From: Elusimicrobiota bacterium
Lineage (GTDB): Bacteria; Elusimicrobiota; Elusimicrobia; FEN-1173; JAKLIF01
DNA: 64,000 nt
Direction: 5' to 3'
NCBI GenBank assembly: GCA_022709755.1
Contig: JAKLIF010000004.1
Span: 186,001-250,000 of the forward strand
Shown: positions 16,533-25,192 of the stretch, in pieces
How the letters are laid out: each line of letters starts with the position of its first letter
How positions within the stretch are numbered: position 1 is the stretch's first letter
Program-made: the position numbers and the translations under genes
The notes under the pieces: model-generated
What the model was told of the DNA's origin: nothing
What the model saw: only the letters and a program-made list of their open reading frames with translations
Databases searched by the model: none

Positions 16533-16534
16533 GG
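16502..16534 (+). other. Conserved hairpin abutting the tRNA-Ser 5' end
   Basis: Stem AGCAG/CTGCT (16502-16506 with 16528-16532) encloses a second stem CGGCCC/GGGCCG with loop ACA. The stem can extend by CC (16500-16501) pairing with the first two G residues of the tRNA. Copies occur at 16331-16361 (identical) and 16160-16190 (different bases, same pairing). It would lie in the pre-tRNA leader. Confidence 0.65.
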
Positions 16535-16622
16535 AGGGATGGCCGAGTGGTTGAAGGCGCCGCTCTCGAAAAGCGGTAGGGCGGAAACGTCCTCGTGAGT
16601 TCGAATCTCACTCCCTCCGCCA
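16533..16622 (+). tRNA. tRNA-Ser (anticodon CGA)
   Basis: A class II tRNA of 90 nt. The acceptor GGAGGGA pairs with TCCCTCC, the anticodon stem CCGCT/AGCGG encloses CTCGAAA with anticodon CGA, there is a long variable arm and TTCGAATCTC in the T arm, and CCA is encoded at 16620-16622. Its first 18 bases are repeated twice upstream at a 171-bp period. Confidence 0.96.
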
Positions 16623-16698
16623 ATTTTCACGCACGATCACTGATTCAAATCGGCTCTTCAGTTTTTGAACCCGAGAGCTTTGAAAGAGGAAAATCTTC

Positions 16699-17610
16699 AT
16701 GAAGTGTCTTGTCACCGGAGCGGACGGATTCATCGGTTCCAACCTGTCACTGGAGCTCGAAAAAGCGGGACACACGGTCATCGCGTTGTCCCATTCAGGT
16801 CGGAATGCGAAGAACCTCGAGGGATTCAAAGGGACCGCCCCCCGGGGGGACATCCGCACGTTCGACTACGACAGCCTTGGGAAATTGGACGCCATCTTCC
16901 ACCAGGCGGCCATCACCGACACGACCGTGATGGACGAGGAACTGATGTATTCCGTCAATGTGACCGCTTTCGAAAAGATATTGGACTTCGCCCGGAGGAC
17001 CGGATGTCCGAAGGTCGTTTATGCCTCCAGCGCGGCCACCTACGGGAAAGGATCCGTCCCCATGAAAGAGGACCAAGTCCCGGCGCCCGCGAACATCTAC
17101 GGCAAGAGCAAGGTCGTCATGGACAAGGCGGCACGGGAGTTCAACAAAAAGCACCCCGAAGTCTCCATCGTGGGACTGCGCTATTTCAACGTCTACGGCC
17201 CGCGGGAATACCATAAGAACAAGTCGGCCAGCATGGTCTACCAACTCTACAGCCAGATCTCATCCGGGAAACCGCCGCGCGTCTTCAAATGGGGAGAACA
17301 ATACCGCGACATCATCTACGTCAAGGACGTCGTGAAGGCCAACCTCTGCGCCTACACCTTCAGGGGGAGCGACATCTTCAACGTCGGCACGGCCATCCCG
17401 ACCTCGTTCAACAAAACCATCGAGATCCTGAACGGGCTTTTAAAATCCAACAAGCCGACGGACTACTTCGACAATCCCTACGATTTCTTCCAGGAGGCGA
17501 CCCTGGCGGACATGAAACTCTCCAATAACAAGTTGAAATTCAGCCCGGATTTCCCCCCCGAAAAAGGGATCGCGGACTACGTGAAGATCCTAAAACAACC
17601 GAACCCATAA
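16699..17610 (+). CDS. ADP-L-glycero-D-manno-heptose 6-epimerase-like SDR
   Basis: A 303-residue extended SDR. The NAD-binding motif is GADGFIGSNL (residues 7-16), the catalytic triad is in YASSAATYG (S/T) and IYGKSK (YxxxK), and GLRYFNVYGPREYHKNKSAS with RDIIYVKDVV is very close to HldD/RfaD. HldD inverts C6 of ADP-D,D-heptose for the LPS inner core. Preceded by AGAGGA about 8 bases before the ATG. The neighbours are a tRNA and a GT-C-like membrane protein, consistent with a lipopolysaccharide locus. A UDP-sugar epimerase is a weaker alternative. Confidence 0.8.
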   Translation: MKCLVTGADGFIGSNLSLELEKAGHTVIALSHSGRNAKNLEGFKGTAPRGDIRTFDYDSLGKLDAIFHQAAITDTTVMDEELMYSVNVTAFEKILDFARRTGCPKVVYASSAATYGKGSVPMKEDQVPAPANIYGKSKVVMDKAAREFNKKHPEVSIVGLRYFNVYGPREYHKNKSASMVYQLYSQISSGKPPRVFKWGEQYRDIIYVKDVVKANLCAYTFRGSDIFNVGTAIPTSFNKTIEILNGLLKSNKPTDYFDNPYDFFQEATLADMKLSNNKLKFSPDFPPEKGIADYVKILKQPNP

Positions 17611-17672
17611 GAAACGATCGTCGATGACCCCCTCGATCAGCCCTCATCCCATTCCACCATATCCTCTCCCCG

Positions 17673-19211
17673 ATGAAACACCCGTCATCCTTCGAAGACA
17701 CAACCTATAGCCGTCTATTGCTGTTCCTTTGTCTGACCGTTCGCGCGGTCTACCTCATCTTCTATTTTCTGATCGAGAAGGAAGGATTTCATTTTTACCG
17801 GTTCGACGATATCATACGGACCCTGACGGCCCTCGACTGGAGCATCGATCCCCGTTGGCTTTTTAACGAGCATTGGCTGCCGTTTCCGTTCTGGCTGAAC
17901 GGGGCGGTCATCCGCGTGTCTTCAAATCCGCTATACTCCCCCATCTGCCTCAATATCGTTCTCTCCTCATTGCTCCTGTGGGGCCTCTATCTTCTCTCCA
18001 GAAAACTCTTCTCCGACGAATCCTGGTCGTGTCTGCTCCCCGCGTCGTTCGTCGGCGGAGGATACCTATTCAACTCCCTCAGCCTGTCCGGCGGCTCTGA
18101 AATCCTCTATATCGGCCTGATCATTTTCGGATACCTTTCCCTCCTCCTCTTCCTGGAGAACAAGTCTTTCCGTTTTTTATCCGGGGGAATATGTCTCATC
18201 CTACTTTCAGAACTGTGCCGGTATGAGGCATGGGCATTGGGATTGACCCTGACTGTGATTCTGGCGATGAAAATCAAACCTCCGATAAGACAAGCCTGGG
18301 GCCTCAAAGCGATCATCCTCCTCAGTCTTCCGATCCTCCCCATCCTGTTTCTGAAGATGGAGTGCGCTCACCCAATCATGGGATTTCCTCCCGGAGACAT
18401 TCTCAAATCCCTTTCCCCCATCGTCCGGCTCAGTCCGACCATCATTGCCTTGTCCCTGCTCGGGCTATTCACCACGGCCCGCCCCCCCCTCGTTTTTTAC
18501 GGCGCCAGCGTGATCTGTTTCCTTTTCTTGTTCATAATCTCCTATTTCGCCCTGAAGTTTTTGGAGTTCACCGAAATCCCTCGCAGCGTGCTCGTGTTCG
18601 TCATTTTGATCTCCCCTTTCATGGTCCCAGCCGTTCGATCCATCGTTTCATCCCTGCGGTTATCCCGCCGGCCCGTTCTCATCGTTATTCTAGCGATCGC
18701 ATCCATGCTGTTCTCGACGTATCGGATATTCCAATATCGCTTTGACCCGCAAAACGAGGAGCGGGAACTCCTTCACATCGGGAAGATATTCGTTCAATCG
18801 AGAAGCCATATCACGAAGGATCGATTTCCGATCATATGGTTCGATCCGACTCTCTCAACCGGATACGAGTTCTCGATGTCCCCCATGGTGATAATGTATG
18901 CCGCTCCGGCTACCGACTCCCCCTACGTCCCATTCATGGAACACTCCTACGTGCACACCCGGGAGATAAATTCCTATCCTCCGGATTTCCAGCCGGACAT
19001 CGTTTTCACCCTTACACGCTCGAATGTACCCCCCCCACACATGGTAATCCTGGGGAAGACGGGCCATTACACGGTGTGGGGCCGCACAGACCGCCGTCAT
19101 TACATCTATTTCAAGCAGATGTTTAAGAACCTCGACAGGATCACTGAGAGAATCGGGGAAACGCCCGCCCCCAAGGAGTGGAATATCGGAATTCTGGACC
19201 AACTTCGTTAG
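17673..19211 (+). CDS. Polytopic GT-C-like membrane protein (putative glycosyltransferase)
   Basis: A 512-residue protein with about ten to eleven hydrophobic helices and a short soluble tail. After the first helix it has FHFYRFDDIIRTL, an acidic DD pair in the first loop, which is the catalytic position of GT-C mannosyl/arabinosyl transferases. Near the end, SSNPLYS- and HWLPFPFW-like aromatic segments occur in the early loops. It follows the heptose epimerase-like gene by 62 bases with no visible terminator. Base composition is less GC-rich than surrounding housekeeping genes. The sugar and acceptor are unknown. Confidence 0.6.
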   Translation: MKHPSSFEDTTYSRLLLFLCLTVRAVYLIFYFLIEKEGFHFYRFDDIIRTLTALDWSIDPRWLFNEHWLPFPFWLNGAVIRVSSNPLYSPICLNIVLSSLLLWGLYLLSRKLFSDESWSCLLPASFVGGGYLFNSLSLSGGSEILYIGLIIFGYLSLLLFLENKSFRFLSGGICLILLSELCRYEAWALGLTLTVILAMKIKPPIRQAWGLKAIILLSLPILPILFLKMECAHPIMGFPPGDILKSLSPIVRLSPTIIALSLLGLFTTARPPLVFYGASVICFLFLFIISYFALKFLEFTEIPRSVLVFVILISPFMVPAVRSIVSSLRLSRRPVLIVILAIASMLFSTYRIFQYRFDPQNEERELLHIGKIFVQSRSHITKDRFPIIWFDPTLSTGYEFSMSPMVIMYAAPATDSPYVPFMEHSYVHTREINSYPPDFQPDIVFTLTRSNVPPPHMVILGKTGHYTVWGRTDRRHYIYFKQMFKNLDRITERIGETPAPKEWNIGILDQLR

Positions 19212-19241
19212 ATTTTATTCGCAATATTTTCAAGAGATTCA

Positions 19242-19247
19242 TATAAT
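19242..19247 (+). promoter_or_regulatory. -10 element of tRNA-Ala
   Basis: A perfect TATAAT lies 15 bases upstream of the tRNA-Ala 5' end in an AT-rich segment. The -35 (around TTCGCA, 19219-19224) is weak. Confidence 0.5.
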
Positions 19248-19261
19248 ATACAGATATATAT

Positions 19262-19337
19262 GGGGGTGTAGCTCAGTTGGGAGAGCGCTTCCTTCGCAAG
19301 GAAGAGGTCGCCGGTTCGACTCCGGTCACCTCCACCA
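19262..19337 (+). tRNA. tRNA-Ala (anticodon CGC)
   Basis: A 76-nt class I tRNA. The acceptor GGGGGTG pairs with CACCTCC (one G-U), the D arm is TAGCTCAGTTGGGAGAGC, the anticodon stem CTTCC/GGAAG encloses TTCGCAA with anticodon CGC, the T arm contains GGTTCGACTCC, and CCA is encoded at 19335-19337. Confidence 0.96.
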
Positions 19338-19397
19338 ATATGTCCGGCAGATGATCACCGCAGAACAATACGTCTTCAAAGAAAAACCATAACGACC

Positions 19398-21188
19398 ATG
19401 TCCTACATCGTCCTGGCACGAAAATATCGCCCGCAGACCTTCGATGAGTTGGTGGGCCAACAACACGTGACCGTCACGCTGACCAACGCGTTGCAGGCGG
19501 GACGGATCGCGCACGGGTATATTTTCTCAGGCCCTCGCGGTTGCGGAAAAACGACGACCGCCCGGCTCTTGGCCAAAGCCCTGAACTGCCAGAAGGGGCC
19601 GACCGTCACCCCCTGCGGAAAATGCCCGTCCTGCGTGGAGATCGCCTCCGGCGTCTCTCCGGACGACGTGCTGGAGATCGACGGCGCCTCGAACCGCGGA
19701 ATCGACGACATCCGCAACCTCCGCGACACGGTCAAATACACCCCCGCCCGGAGCCGATACAGGATCTACATCATCGACGAGGCCCACCAGATCACCGGAC
19801 CGGCCTTCAACGCCCTTCTCAAGACACTCGAAGAACCCCCCTCCCACGCCGTCTTCATGATGGCCACGACGGAGATGCACAAGATCCCCTCCACCATCCT
19901 TTCGCGCTGCCAACGGTTCCAACTGCGCCCCCTTTCCGCCGAAGAGATATACCAGCAACTCGAGAAGATCATCAAAAAAGAGAAACTGTCGGTTGAAGCG
20001 GACGCGTTGGTGGAAGTCACCCGGTCCGCCCAAGGGTCCCTGCGGGACGCCCTCTCCCTCCTGGACCAGGCGGTGGCCTTTTCGCCGGAAAAAGTCAAGG
20101 AAGAAGACGTCCGTTCCCTGTTGGGGCTCCTCCCCGTCAACGTCGTCCGACAGTTCGTGCAAGCGATCCACGGCGGAGACCCGATGAAAGTCCTTCAAAC
20201 CATACAGAAGTTCATCAACGACGGGTATGACTTATCCCAATTGGCGCGGGACCTCATGGACCATTGGCATCAGGTCCTCCTCTGGAAGAGCGGCCTCCAG
20301 GACAAATTCGCGCCCAACGCGAAAGAACTCGATGCCGAGAGCAAAGAAACGGACATCAACCAATTGGAACGGTCCCTGCTGATTCTGTCCCGGTGCGTGG
20401 AACAGATGCGGAGAAGCCCTTCGCCCCGGGTCACGTTCGAACTCGCCTGCCTTCAATTGACACAAAAGGCGATCCCGATCGACGAACTTTTGGAACGCCT
20501 TGAAAAACTCGAATCGGGGATTCCCTCCGGAAGCGGGAACATCTATATGGCTCCTCCTCCGACACGCTATCCCCCCGCCAACATCCAGGCGGCACGGCCC
20601 GTTCCGGAACAATCGGCTCCCGTCGCCGAAAAACCTGTTCCGGCCAAGCCCGCGACCCCCTCGCCGGCGGTCCCCAAAAACCAGGGCACCGGCCCGGCCG
20701 GGAGCACGGTCATCGACGAAAACACTTTAAAATCCGCATGGTTCCAGATATTGGAAGCCATCGGAAAGCAACGCCCGGCCATCGAACATTACATCGCCAC
20801 GGCACGCCTGGAAACCGCCCCGGGGCCCGTGTTCACGTTCCATTGCAACGACGAATTCCAAAAAAACCATATGGCCCATCAATCGGACCTGCTCATCAGC
20901 GTGTTCCAGAAATTCCTGGGGCAAAAAGTCCATCTCCAATTCGTGGTGGACTCCCGTCCTTTTTCAGGGGCGACGCCAGCCCCGGCCATTGCCGAAGCGC
21001 CTCAGGAAATCGTGGACGAGACCCTCGCCGAACAAAAACGGGAGGAAGAGGCCCACCCCCAGGAAACATACACCGTTCAATCGGAAGACGCCCCCCTGAT
21101 CACCGACATGACGAACATCGACCCGGGCGTCAAAAAAATCGTTTCAAAGTTCCCGGGCAAACTCAAAAAGATAGATCCCGAAGCCTAA
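19398..21188 (+). CDS. dnaX: DNA polymerase III subunits gamma/tau
   Basis: A 596-residue clamp-loader ATPase. Walker A is GPRGCGKTTT at about residues 43-52, four cysteines of the zinc module are in LNCQKGPTVTPCGKCPSC, Walker B is IIDEAHQ and the arginine-finger region is TILSRCQRF. A proline-rich linker from about residue 370 leads to a tau-like C-terminal domain. It loads the beta clamp and couples the replicative polymerases. recR follows 19 bases downstream; the ybaB gene often found between the two is absent. Confidence 0.95.
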   Translation: MSYIVLARKYRPQTFDELVGQQHVTVTLTNALQAGRIAHGYIFSGPRGCGKTTTARLLAKALNCQKGPTVTPCGKCPSCVEIASGVSPDDVLEIDGASNRGIDDIRNLRDTVKYTPARSRYRIYIIDEAHQITGPAFNALLKTLEEPPSHAVFMMATTEMHKIPSTILSRCQRFQLRPLSAEEIYQQLEKIIKKEKLSVEADALVEVTRSAQGSLRDALSLLDQAVAFSPEKVKEEDVRSLLGLLPVNVVRQFVQAIHGGDPMKVLQTIQKFINDGYDLSQLARDLMDHWHQVLLWKSGLQDKFAPNAKELDAESKETDINQLERSLLILSRCVEQMRRSPSPRVTFELACLQLTQKAIPIDELLERLEKLESGIPSGSGNIYMAPPPTRYPPANIQAARPVPEQSAPVAEKPVPAKPATPSPAVPKNQGTGPAGSTVIDENTLKSAWFQILEAIGKQRPAIEHYIATARLETAPGPVFTFHCNDEFQKNHMAHQSDLLISVFQKFLGQKVHLQFVVDSRPFSGATPAPAIAEAPQEIVDETLAEQKREEEAHPQETYTVQSEDAPLITDMTNIDPGVKKIVSKFPGKLKKIDPEA

Positions 21189-21207
21189 ACCGAGCCCTCC
21201 ACCGACC

Positions 21208-21798
21208 ATGTCCCGTCCCTGGGATTCGCTCGTCGCCAGCATTCAAAAGCTCCCCGGAATCGGCCCCAAGATGGCCGAACGGATCGCCCTCCACCTCTTT
21301 CGCTCCCCGGCGCACGCCGACGAACTGACGGAAGCCATCCGCCGCGTCCAAAACGAACTCAAACGATGCGACATCTGCGGGGACATCACCGAGATCAATC
21401 CCTGCCCGCGCTGTGACGATGCGTCCCGAGAAAAAAACATCCTCTGCGTCGTCGAGGAGATCGGCGACCTCTACGCGCTGGAACGGAGTCGGGCCTTCCG
21501 AGGGCAATATCATGTCTTGGGAGGCGCCCTGTCCGCCCTGGACGGAATCGGCCCCGACGAATTACGGCTCGACGCCCTCCTCGGGAGGATCAGACAGAAA
21601 CAGATCCATGAAGTGATCCTGGCTACGAATCCAACCGCCGAAGGGGAGACGACCGCCACCTACATCGCCGACCTCCTCAAAGATACCGGCGTCCGGGTGA
21701 CACGGCTGGCCTATGGGCTCCCCTCCGGCAGCAACATCCAATACGCCGACGACCTCACCCTCGTCCGCGCTCTGGAAGGTCGCCAGAAGTTTGACTGA
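21208..21798 (+). CDS. recR: Recombination mediator RecR
   Basis: A 196-residue protein of typical length that helps load RecA at gaps together with RecO/RecF. The helix-hairpin-helix IQKLPGIGPKMAERIA is at the start, the zinc finger is CDICGDITEINPCPRC, and the Toprim domain contains CVVEEIGDL and ILATNPTAEGE. It lies in the classical order after dnaX. A strong promoter for the next gene overlaps its 3' end. Confidence 0.96.
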   Translation: MSRPWDSLVASIQKLPGIGPKMAERIALHLFRSPAHADELTEAIRRVQNELKRCDICGDITEINPCPRCDDASREKNILCVVEEIGDLYALERSRAFRGQYHVLGGALSALDGIGPDELRLDALLGRIRQKQIHEVILATNPTAEGETTATYIADLLKDTGVRVTRLAYGLPSGSNIQYADDLTLVRALEGRQKFD

Positions 21799-21819
21799 CC
21801 CATCGACACTTCGTATAAT
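21791..21819 (+). promoter_or_regulatory. Strong sigma-70-type promoter for the outer-membrane protein/lipoprotein pair
   Basis: -35 TTGACT (21791-21796) and -10 TATAAT (21814-21819) are spaced by 17 bases, with the -35 inside the recR stop region. The resulting transcript would carry a leader of about 145 bases before the ATG at 21974; I see no riboswitch or hairpin of note in it. A good ribosome site, AAGGAGG, ends about 11 bases before that ATG. Confidence 0.7.
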
Positions 21820-21973
21820 ACCCCCGTTCCGGATCTTTTGATCAGCCCTGTCTGATTCTTCGTTCCACATCGGCACCCCCCATGTTGAGTCCCCGTCCCG
21901 ACGAAGGAGGCCATTGTCAGGGCCATCCAAGGAACTCGTTTATGTCATCATACTCAAGGAGGTTTAGATACTC

Positions 21974-22831
21974 ATGAAACACCGATGGTTATGCAGCATC
22001 TTATTGTTGAGCGGCTTGGCGGTTGCCGGCCAAGCGCAAGAGACGTTCGTGACGGAGACGGTCAGCATGGTGGAATCGCGGACCGTGGCCCTGGAATTAA
22101 GACCGGGCTACCGCACCGACCTCTGGAAGGTGAAGAACACCAACACCGAAGTGACCGACACGCTCATCCGAACCGACGTGAACGCCCGTTGGAGCCCGAT
22201 GGACAAAGTCGAAGTCATGATGGAGATCCCCTACCTCAGAGACACCGTGGAACAGACCGCCACCGCCGACGACAAGGATTCAGGACTCGGCCAGGTCATC
22301 CTGGGCGGCAAATACGCGTTCTGCCCCATGGGCGGAGCCGCGCTCCGCGTGGAACTCCCGACGGGAGACAAGGACAAGATGTTGGGCGAAGGATTGAACA
22401 TCGGGCTGGCGCTGCTGGCGGAGAAAGCGGTGGGACCGGTGAAGACCTACGCCAACGTGGGCTACCTGATCAAGCAGGAATACAAGACCACCTTCGACGT
22501 GGCCAACGCGGCCAAGACGAAAGTGGACCCGGGCGACATCCTGCAGTTGAACCTGGCGGCGGTCTATCCGCGCTTCGGGTTGGACTGGGTGGGAGAGGCC
22601 AACATGAACTTCATCGGCAAGCAGAAGCGGGGCGGGACGACGGTGAGCGGAAGCGACGCGACCGGCGTGGCCCTTCTGGTGGGAGCCAACAAGAAGCTCA
22701 CGGAACAGATCGGCGTCAAAGCCGCTTTGTCATGGGAAGTCTCGGAAGAGGCGGCCCGGAGCGTGGACACCGTGCGCGGATCGGGTGACTACAAGGTCAC
22801 TCTGGCGGCGAACTACCGGTTCAAATACTGA
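21974..22831 (+). CDS. Secreted, probable outer-membrane beta-barrel protein
   Basis: A 285-residue protein with a clear signal peptide (SILLLSGLAVAGQAQ, cut after ~AGQA). The mature part alternates polar and hydrophobic residues in many short strands and ends in an aromatic pattern (VTLAANYRFKY), a typical outer-membrane insertion signature. The general look, including RTDVNARWSPMDKVEVMMEIPY, resembles the broad 'MetA/phenol-degradation pathway' porin-like family. It probably forms a small barrel or transport channel; no substrate can be named. It is followed 30 bases later by a lipoprotein gene with its own ribosome site, and both depend on the promoter at 21791. Confidence 0.65.
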   Translation: MKHRWLCSILLLSGLAVAGQAQETFVTETVSMVESRTVALELRPGYRTDLWKVKNTNTEVTDTLIRTDVNARWSPMDKVEVMMEIPYLRDTVEQTATADDKDSGLGQVILGGKYAFCPMGGAALRVELPTGDKDKMLGEGLNIGLALLAEKAVGPVKTYANVGYLIKQEYKTTFDVANAAKTKVDPGDILQLNLAAVYPRFGLDWVGEANMNFIGKQKRGGTTVSGSDATGVALLVGANKKLTEQIGVKAALSWEVSEEAARSVDTVRGSGDYKVTLAANYRFKY

Positions 22832-22861
22832 TTCGGCGACACCTTTAAGGAGGACAATCAC

Positions 22862-23734
22862 ATGAAGACCTATTTAAGACTGAGCGTGACGGCGGCCCTG
22901 ATGGTCGGGATGCTGTCCGGTTGCGGCAACAACAAGTCCAAGGACAAACTCCTCGGCGGAAATCTCTCCGGAGGAGACGGCTCCAGCGGGACCACGATCC
23001 TCTCCCCCGTCAGCAGCACCCAAAACGACCAGGCGGCCAGCGCCGCCCAGACGGCGGCCCTCGCGGCCAGTCTGGCCAGCTCAGGGATGGGCAGCATGGG
23101 AGCCCCCCAGGCCAGGGCCGTCATGAACGCCAGCCGCGTCGGAATGCCCACCAACCCGTTCGGCAACGTGGATTCCGAGGGCTACTACAACATGACTCGG
23201 AGCAACCTGGGACCGGAACAGGGCGGTTCCGGAACGTTCAGACTCCGTTTCAGCGACAACAGCGACAATACCGTCGATCTGTTCAACTGGACCGGCTTCA
23301 GCCAATTCCCGCCGACCTTCCCGATCATCCGTTACGTCTCGGTGAAAGTGTCGGGGACCGATCCGGAAGGGAACACGTTCTCCGCGACCATGCGGCAGGA
23401 CATGGGCGTTCAAACGGGAACGATGTCCGACATGACGAACTTCATGACGGGGAACATGATCATGACCGGGACGATCAACGTCTCGGGCCCCATGGGGACC
23501 TTCACGTTCACGTCGGAACTCACCATCAGCAACGCGACAGGCCTTGTGGTCAGCGGGACTGAATCCGGCAGCGGGACTCTTCCCGACGGCACGCAGGTCA
23601 CCATCTCCATCGTCTGGGCGAACGGCGTCGGCGACGGGACCGTCACCGTGAACGGCGAGACGGTCATCATCCACATCAACGCCGACGGGTCCGGAACCTA
23701 TCGGGACAACGGCGGAACACACGCCATCAACTAA
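22862..23734 (+). CDS. Repeat-rich lipoprotein of unknown function
   Basis: A 290-residue protein with a lipobox LSGC giving Cys21 as the lipidated residue. Residues ~22-85 are rich in S, G, A and Q and look unstructured. The rest is a beta-rich region full of G, T, N and V with short repeated phrases such as TGTM, TGTINVSG and SGTLPDG, ending in a turn-rich tail (HINADGSGTYRDNGG). No enzymatic motif is visible. Good AAGGAGG ribosome site. It follows an outer-membrane barrel-like protein and ends at a strong terminator, so the two form a two-gene envelope unit. Confidence 0.7.
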   Translation: MKTYLRLSVTAALMVGMLSGCGNNKSKDKLLGGNLSGGDGSSGTTILSPVSSTQNDQAASAAQTAALAASLASSGMGSMGAPQARAVMNASRVGMPTNPFGNVDSEGYYNMTRSNLGPEQGGSGTFRLRFSDNSDNTVDLFNWTGFSQFPPTFPIIRYVSVKVSGTDPEGNTFSATMRQDMGVQTGTMSDMTNFMTGNMIMTGTINVSGPMGTFTFTSELTISNATGLVVSGTESGSGTLPDGTQVTISIVWANGVGDGTVTVNGETVIIHINADGSGTYRDNGGTHAIN

Positions 23735-23756
23735 TCAGCATCCATCATCAGTTTAA

Positions 23757-23793
23757 AAACGGAGGGGTTTTCCAAAACCCCTCCGTTTTTTTT
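23757..23793 (+). terminator. Rho-independent terminator after the lipoprotein gene
   Basis: Stem AACGGAGGGGTTTT/AAAACCCCTCCGTT with a short loop and a run of eight T residues at 23786-23793. It ends the 21974-23734 unit. Confidence 0.92.
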
Positions 23794-23829
23794 ATAATCG
23801 CTTGAGACAAACGAAGCGAAAGGGCTCCC

Positions 23830-25134
23830 ATGGACAATCCCATCCTATACCCGGAAGACAAGATCCCGCTCCCACGGCTCATCCCGATGGGCCTTCAACA
23901 CGTGGTGGCCATGTTCGGCGCCACCGTCCTGGCGCCCATCCTGATGGGTTTCAACCCTCAAGTCGCGCTGTTCTTCTCCGGCGTGGGGACTCTGATATTC
24001 ATCCTGGTCACCCGGTTCAAAGTCCCCAGCTACCTCGGTTCCAGTTTCGCCTTCATCGGTCCGGTCCTGGCCGTGACGGGCGGGGATCCGGCGAACATCC
24101 CGAACGCCCTCTGCGGCATCGCCGGTGCCGCCGTCCTGTATGGGATCGCCGCCGGCATCACCATCCGGAAGGGGTCGAGATGGATCGACGTCATGATGCC
24201 GCCCGTGGTCACGGGATCCGTCGTCACATTGATCGGGCTGAACCTGGCCGTCTCCAGTCTCTCCAACGCCGTCAACACCGATTTCGCCCTCACCACCCGG
24301 CAGGACTTCCTCAACATCCTCATCGCCGCTCTGACGTTCGCCTCATCCGCCGTCGTGGCGGTCTATCTGAAAGGATTCATCCGGCTCATCCCCATCCTGA
24401 CCGGCGTCGTCCTGGGATGCCTGGCGTCCCTGCTCGCCGGCGCCGTGACGGCGGCGTCCTTGGAAACGATCCGCGCCGCCGCCTGGATCGGTCTCCCCCC
24501 TTTTCAAACCCCCGCCTTCAGCCTTCATGCTCTGCTCGTGATCGCCCCGGTCTTCGTGGTCCTTCTGGCGGAGAACAAAGGGCATATCACGGCCATCTCG
24601 GGGTGCATGAACCGGGACCTCACCCCTCTGTTGGGACGGGCGTATCTGGGAGACGCCATCGCCTCCTTCGTCTCGTCCCTGGGTGGAGGAACGCCCCAGA
24701 CGACCTATGCCGAGAACATGGGCGTCATGGCCATCACCCGGGTCTTCAGCACATCCAATTTCATCGTCGCCTCGCTCATCGCCATCCTCTTCGGGCTCTG
24801 TCCGAAATTCGGGGCCGTCATCCAAGCCATCCCGAACCCTGTCCTCGGCGGAGTCACCCTGATGCTCTACGGTCTCATCGCCATGATGGGGGTCAAGATC
24901 TGGATGGATGCCAAGGTGGACTTTTGCTGTCAGAAGAACCTGGTGGTGGCCGGCAGTTCCCTCATCATCGCCACCGGTTTGGGGATCAAAGGGCTCACCG
25001 TCGGGTCGCTGAACATCGCCGGGATCGCCCTGGGGACCGTCCTGGCCGTACTACTGAACCTGCTCCTCTCCCTCGGGACCAAACCTTCCGACGCGGGCGG
25101 CTCAGTCCCTCCAGGAACCCTCCCGAAATGTTAG
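23830..25134 (+). CDS. uraA: Uracil/xanthine permease (NCS2 family)
   Basis: A 434-residue membrane transporter with about 14 helices. Characteristic segments are GLQHVVAMFGATVLAP near the start, SSFAFIGPV, the motif LLAENKGHITAISG in the eighth helix, GGGTPQTTYAENMGV in the tenth, and NPVLGGVTLMLYG. UraA brings uracil in with a proton. Together with the NCS1 permease and dihydropyrimidinase at the window start it shows pyrimidine uptake, though the two loci are over 20 kb apart. Xanthine or urate specificity is possible but the sequence favours uracil. Confidence 0.88.
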   Translation: MDNPILYPEDKIPLPRLIPMGLQHVVAMFGATVLAPILMGFNPQVALFFSGVGTLIFILVTRFKVPSYLGSSFAFIGPVLAVTGGDPANIPNALCGIAGAAVLYGIAAGITIRKGSRWIDVMMPPVVTGSVVTLIGLNLAVSSLSNAVNTDFALTTRQDFLNILIAALTFASSAVVAVYLKGFIRLIPILTGVVLGCLASLLAGAVTAASLETIRAAAWIGLPPFQTPAFSLHALLVIAPVFVVLLAENKGHITAISGCMNRDLTPLLGRAYLGDAIASFVSSLGGGTPQTTYAENMGVMAITRVFSTSNFIVASLIAILFGLCPKFGAVIQAIPNPVLGGVTLMLYGLIAMMGVKIWMDAKVDFCCQKNLVVAGSSLIIATGLGIKGLTVGSLNIAGIALGTVLAVLLNLLLSLGTKPSDAGGSVPPGTLPKC

Positions 25135-25192
25135 AATAGTCCCGTCTTTCCGTTTCGATCCGAACAAAATCAAAGATCAAGGGGAACCGCGT

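Noticed and set aside
16081-16550. tmRNA (ssrA) next to smpB
   Set aside because: The tRNA-Ala-like acceptor ends and tag reading frame of tmRNA are absent; the tRNA-like pieces match tRNA-Ser.
19960-20000. Programmed frameshift site in dnaX
   Set aside because: An A-rich run (ATCATCAAAAAAGAG) is present but lies far upstream of the usual site, in the ATPase region, with no stop or hairpin nearby in the shifted frame that I can defend.
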